Assembly (NCBI RefSeq): GCF_016916835.1
Contig: NZ_JAFFIX010000029.1
Coordinates: 1 to 64,000, forward strand
DNA from: Actinacidiphila bryophytorum
GTDB taxonomy: Bacteria; Actinomycetota; Actinomycetes; Streptomycetales; Streptomycetaceae
Direction: 5' to 3'
DNA length: 64,000 bases
Of the stretch, positions 61,422-64,000 are shown in pieces. The position numbers and the translations under genes are program-made. A model generated the notes under the pieces. That model made no database searches, was not told the origin of the DNA, and worked only from the letters and a program-made list of their open reading frames with translations. Position 1 is the stretch's first letter. The number at the start of each line of letters is the position of its first letter.

Positions 61422-63547
61422 CGGGCAGCCCCCCGCAGTTCCGGGGTCCGGCCGGCCGGACCGGTGCCGTCCGCCCGGCGGCGAGAGATGATCAGTGCGG
61501 TCATCGCTGTCACCAGGGTCGTCTGGTACGCCGCCCGGAAGAACGCGGTGCCCCCTGCCGTCGCCCGCCCCGCGGCGGTCCGTCCGGGAATCGCCCCGTC
61601 GGCCGTCTGCGCACCGGCCAGCATCCGCAGCGCGGCCGCGTCGGTGCGCGCCGGATCGCCGCCGAGGCAGTGCTGGGCGAGCACGAGCTTCCCGGCCAGG
61701 TCCCACTCCCCCTGCCGCACGGACTGCTCGATGAACCGGTGCAGCACCCGCCGGGCGTGCTCGCGAGCGTCCTCCCCCAGGAGTGATTCCCCGAAGCCGA
61801 AGTCGGTGAGATAGAACGCGGTGTGCGCAGCCACGCACGGATCCGGATCGTCAGCCCGCTGCCCGGACAGATACCGGGCGAGCTGACTGGCATGGTACAG
61901 AGCCTGGTACGAATCCAGCTGGTGGGCGGCGCCGGCGAGATCGGCGAAGAACCGGGTGGACAGCTGGTGGTACGGCGTCTTCCTGCGCGGTGTCAGATAT
62001 CCTTCGGCGGCGATCCGCTGGAGCACCGCGCGTCGCAAGTCCCCGTCCGCGGGAGCGAGCGCCGCGTACGTCAGCTGGATCGGCCGCGCGTAGTCCGGGT
62101 CGGCGGTGAGCAGACCTGCGTACGCGGGCGAGCGCCAGGCGGATTCCACGGTCGCCTGCACCTCGCGCAGACCGGGGTCTGCCGGTGCGGCCTTCGCCCA
62201 GTAGCGGCAGAGCAGAGCGAGTTGCAGCAGCGCCTTGACCCGCGGGGTGACGGGCAGTTCCGCGCGGCCGGCGGGTGAGTCGAGGTAGCCGGCGTGGACA
62301 CGTATCCACTCCAGGGCACCTTCTGCCAACTGCCTGACCGGCGCCTGATCGACTCTGTGCGTACCCATGGTCTCCCTCGTGGTCGGGGACTGACGAGCCA
62401 CCTGCTCGATCACATCGGCCGCACGCCCGGCGCTGTCTCCCGCGGCCAGCCTGCTGCCGAGGGCGCGTGCCCGTTCCCGCAGGCCGTCGTCCTGCCAGGC
62501 CGCGGCGAGCACGTCGGCCGGGTCGGCCGCATCCGGCAGATCGCGGTTCGGCAGGTACGCGGCCACGCCCGCGCGCAGACAGGCCCCGGACAGCAGCGGC
62601 TGCTCGGAGCCGTTGGGTGAGACGGTCAGCGGGCGCCGACGCAGCAGCGCGGCCAGAACAGGAGCGCTGGTGCCGCTGGTCAGCACCAGTCCGGCCGAGT
62701 CGATCAGCGGTCCCATCCACGGCTTGCGCACCAGCAGGATGTCCGCTCCGGGAGCGGGCTGCGGGTCGGTCGAACGGCCCTGCTCGACCACGGCCTGGAA
62801 CCGGCCGCCGGTGAAGAGGGCGTTGAGGCGGGGCCAGGGGTTCTTGCCCCCGAAGAAGCGGCCCAGGTGTACGTAGACGACGGGTTTGCCGGTGCGCGCC
62901 AGATGCGCCCGTACGGCTTCGACTTCGGCTGGGTCGGCGGCGGGCTCCCAGGCCAGCGGCCCGACCTGGTGCACTCGTGCGGGCAGCACCGCACCGGGGT
63001 GTTCCAGCAGCGGGTCGCCGCGCAGCAGCAGCGCGTCGCCCGGCAGCGGGCTGCCTGCCCACCGGGAGGGCCGCGCTGCCAGGCCCGCCTGCTCGCGGGT
63101 GTCGGCGTACCACTGCAGCATCTCGGCGGTGCGGTTGCCGCGGGGCCGTCCCCACTGCCGCTCGCCGGCGCCGCCGGAGCGGTAGTCCCACAGGTGGACC
63201 GAGAATCCGATCACCACCACGGGGATGTCCAGTACCTCGGCCGCCGCCAGCGGCCCGTTGCACAGCACGGAGGTGACCAGCAGGTCGGCCCCCGTCTGCC
63301 GGGCGGCACGGGTGACCGCCTGGTACTGCTCAAGGCCGGTGGTCCCCCACCAGGTGGGCGAGAAGGCCCGCCGTCCGCCGAAGTCCTCCGCCGCCGCGAA
63401 CGGCAGCCCGGCCTCGGCGACGACAGGACCGGCGGCCGCGTGTCCGAGCACGCTGACCCGATGACCCCGCCGCTGCAGCCGGCGCCCGGCCGCGAGCGCC
63501 GGATACAGGTAGCCGCCGCTGCTGTGCGGGCACAGCAGGATGTTCAT
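61418..63547 (-). CDS. GT-B glycosyltransferase fused to a helical domain
   Basis: A 709-residue fusion. Residues 1-395 are a UDP-glycosyltransferase-like GT-B enzyme: MNILLCPHSSGGYLYPALAAGRRLQRRGHRVSVLG at the start, VVYVHLGRFFGG opening the second lobe and LVLTSGTSAPVLAALLRRRPLTVSPNGSEQPLLS as the nucleotide-sugar-binding region. Residues about 405-700 are homologous to the stand-alone helical protein at 59.3-60.2 kb. The helical domain may bring the precursor to the glycosyltransferase. It is the first gene after the precursor, which suggests that the peptide itself is glycosylated. The ATG at 63547 has GGGAGGG upstream. Confidence 0.82.
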   Translation of the reverse strand: MNILLCPHSSGGYLYPALAAGRRLQRRGHRVSVLGHAAAGPVVAEAGLPFAAAEDFGGRRAFSPTWWGTTGLEQYQAVTRAARQTGADLLVTSVLCNGPLAAAEVLDIPVVVIGFSVHLWDYRSGGAGERQWGRPRGNRTAEMLQWYADTREQAGLAARPSRWAGSPLPGDALLLRGDPLLEHPGAVLPARVHQVGPLAWEPAADPAEVEAVRAHLARTGKPVVYVHLGRFFGGKNPWPRLNALFTGGRFQAVVEQGRSTDPQPAPGADILLVRKPWMGPLIDSAGLVLTSGTSAPVLAALLRRRPLTVSPNGSEQPLLSGACLRAGVAAYLPNRDLPDAADPADVLAAAWQDDGLRERARALGSRLAAGDSAGRAADVIEQVARQSPTTRETMGTHRVDQAPVRQLAEGALEWIRVHAGYLDSPAGRAELPVTPRVKALLQLALLCRYWAKAAPADPGLREVQATVESAWRSPAYAGLLTADPDYARPIQLTYAALAPADGDLRRAVLQRIAAEGYLTPRRKTPYHQLSTRFFADLAGAAHQLDSYQALYHASQLARYLSGQRADDPDPCVAAHTAFYLTDFGFGESLLGEDAREHARRVLHRFIEQSVRQGEWDLAGKLVLAQHCLGGDPARTDAAALRMLAGAQTADGAIPGRTAAGRATAGGTAFFRAAYQTTLVTAMTALIISRRRADGTGPAGRTPELRGAAR

Positions 63548-63569
63548 GGGCCCTCCCGGCCGCCGCGGC

Positions 63570-63603
63570 TGGGGTGCGCTCGAAACGTGCGGAGCGCACC
63601 CCA
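63570..63603 (-). other. Perfect 12-bp hairpin between precursor and glycosyltransferase genes
   Basis: TGGGGTGCGCTC (63570-63581) pairs exactly with GAGCGCACCCCA (63592-63603) around a 10-base loop. It occupies the 107-base gap after the precursor stop and ends just before the ribosome-binding site of the next gene. Partial terminators or RNA stabilisers in this position are common in RiPP operons and give an excess of precursor over enzyme mRNA. Confidence 0.7.
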
Positions 63604-63654
63604 GGGGCCACCCGGCTTCCGGCAGGAACTGCCGTCGGCCGGGTCACCAGTTGA

Positions 63655-63795
63655 TCAGAGCTCGGAGCTGTTGTTCGTGACGCACCAGTCGGGCTCGACA
63701 ACGCCCTCTTCGCCCAACTCGTGGGCGACGACCTCGACCTCCTCGGTCTCGGTGGCCTCGGTCTCGGCGCTCTCCGGGTTCACTTCCTCGGGCAT
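63655..63795 (-). CDS. Candidate RiPP precursor peptide
   Basis: A 46-residue peptide preceded by AAGGAGG at good spacing. Residues 1-30 are very acidic (about 14 Glu, no Lys or Arg; for example ETEATETEEVEVVAHELGEE), as expected for a leader. The C-terminal part is EPDWCVTNNSSEL, with one Trp-Cys pair, Thr, two Asn, two Ser and acidic residues, all plausible targets for a radical SAM enzyme, a glycosyltransferase and an ATP-grasp ligase encoded behind it. The longer frame from 63867 lacks a ribosome-binding site. The core boundary and modifications are inference. Confidence 0.75.
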   Translation of the reverse strand: MPEEVNPESAETEATETEEVEVVAHELGEEGVVEPDWCVTNNSSEL

Positions 63796-63845
63796 GAGGT
63801 CCTCCTTCGCTTCGGCGGCGTCCGCGACACCGCCCCAGAAGGAAG

Positions 63846-64000
63846 CTATGAGGCCCCGGTATGCCAACGACTTTCCACCGGTTCGAAAACGGTATGACGC
63901 CCGCTCACGAACACCGCGAAGGGAAGCCGGGGCATTTCGTACCGCACGGTGTCCGCGGCCCCCTCTCCGCCGACGACGGTGAGGATGCCGGCCTCCAGCA
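63846..64000 (-). CDS. C-terminal end of an unidentified protein (runs off the right edge)
   Basis: The last 50 or so codons of a minus-strand gene, ending in TAG at 63848-63846. They read LEAGILTVVGGEGAADTV, then RYEMPRLPFAVFVSGRHTVF, ending SRWHTGAS. The composition is that of a real protein, and the stop lies 50 bases before the precursor start, in the same direction, so it may be the preceding gene of the region C operon. No family can be named from this piece. Confidence 0.55.
   Translation of the reverse strand, partial: LEAGILTVVGGEGAADTVRYEMPRLPFAVFVSGRHTVFEPVESRWHTGAS

Overview
The window is GC-rich DNA (about 70% or more) with dense overlapping operons, GTG and TTG starts, and rare TTA codons confined to regulators. 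This fits a Streptomyces-like actinomycete. No rRNA, tRNA, transposase, integrase or CRISPR array was seen. Almost all of it reads as accessory, secondary-metabolism DNA with three biosynthetic regions back to back. All assignments rest on reading motifs and context; no search was run.

Region A (about 0.3-32.8 kb) is a pyrrolyl-polyketide cluster of the pyoluteorin type. A carrier protein, a prolyl-AMP ligase and a prolyl-carrier dehydrogenase make pyrrolyl-S-carrier. A WVWQIP halogenase chlorinates it. Two type I PKS proteins (KS-AT-ACP-KS-AT-[DH/KR remnants]-ACP, then KS-AT-KR-ACP) extend it three times, and a free thioesterase probably closes the ring. A second halogenase, a halogenase homologue that has lost key residues, and a flavin reductase add tailoring. 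A fatty-acyl-AMP ligase, an acyl-CoA carboxylase beta subunit with Gly at the specificity position, and its epsilon subunit probably supply an alkylmalonyl extender. This set recalls streptopyrrole/armeniaspirol-type compounds (inference). A cation/proton antiporter sits between two sister LuxR regulators, both with TTA codons. A two-component system lies at the far end.

Region B (about 32.8-47.7 kb) is one minus-strand operon. It encodes GTP cyclohydrolase II, a WD40 protein, a formylglycine-generating-enzyme-like protein and a methyltransferase, the combination of toxB/C/D/A in toxoflavin biosynthesis. Inserted with them are a cysteine-synthase-like PLP enzyme, a serine acetyltransferase, a tandem ATP-grasp ligase, an FMN reductase, two MFS exporters, a VOC protein and a GNAT-type transferase. 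A LuxR regulator with two TTA codons lies across the divergent promoter region. The likely product is a GTP-derived azapteridine or related heterocycle, possibly joined to an amino acid made from O-acetylserine.

A short stretch (47.7-52.1 kb) carries stand-alone enzymes, a secreted metzincin protease and a second secreted protein.

Region C (52.2-64.0 kb) is a minus-strand RiPP-like operon. A 46-residue acidic precursor peptide is followed by a perfect 12-bp hairpin, a glycosyltransferase fused to a helical domain, a radical SAM/SPASM enzyme, a stand-alone copy of that helical domain, an MFS exporter, a large adenylate-cyclase/ATPase regulator, a cytoplasmic subtilisin-like protease, a GAF protein and a peptide-maturase-type ATP-grasp. 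I do not recognise this combination as a described family, and it is the best candidate for a new system. The operon continues past the right edge.
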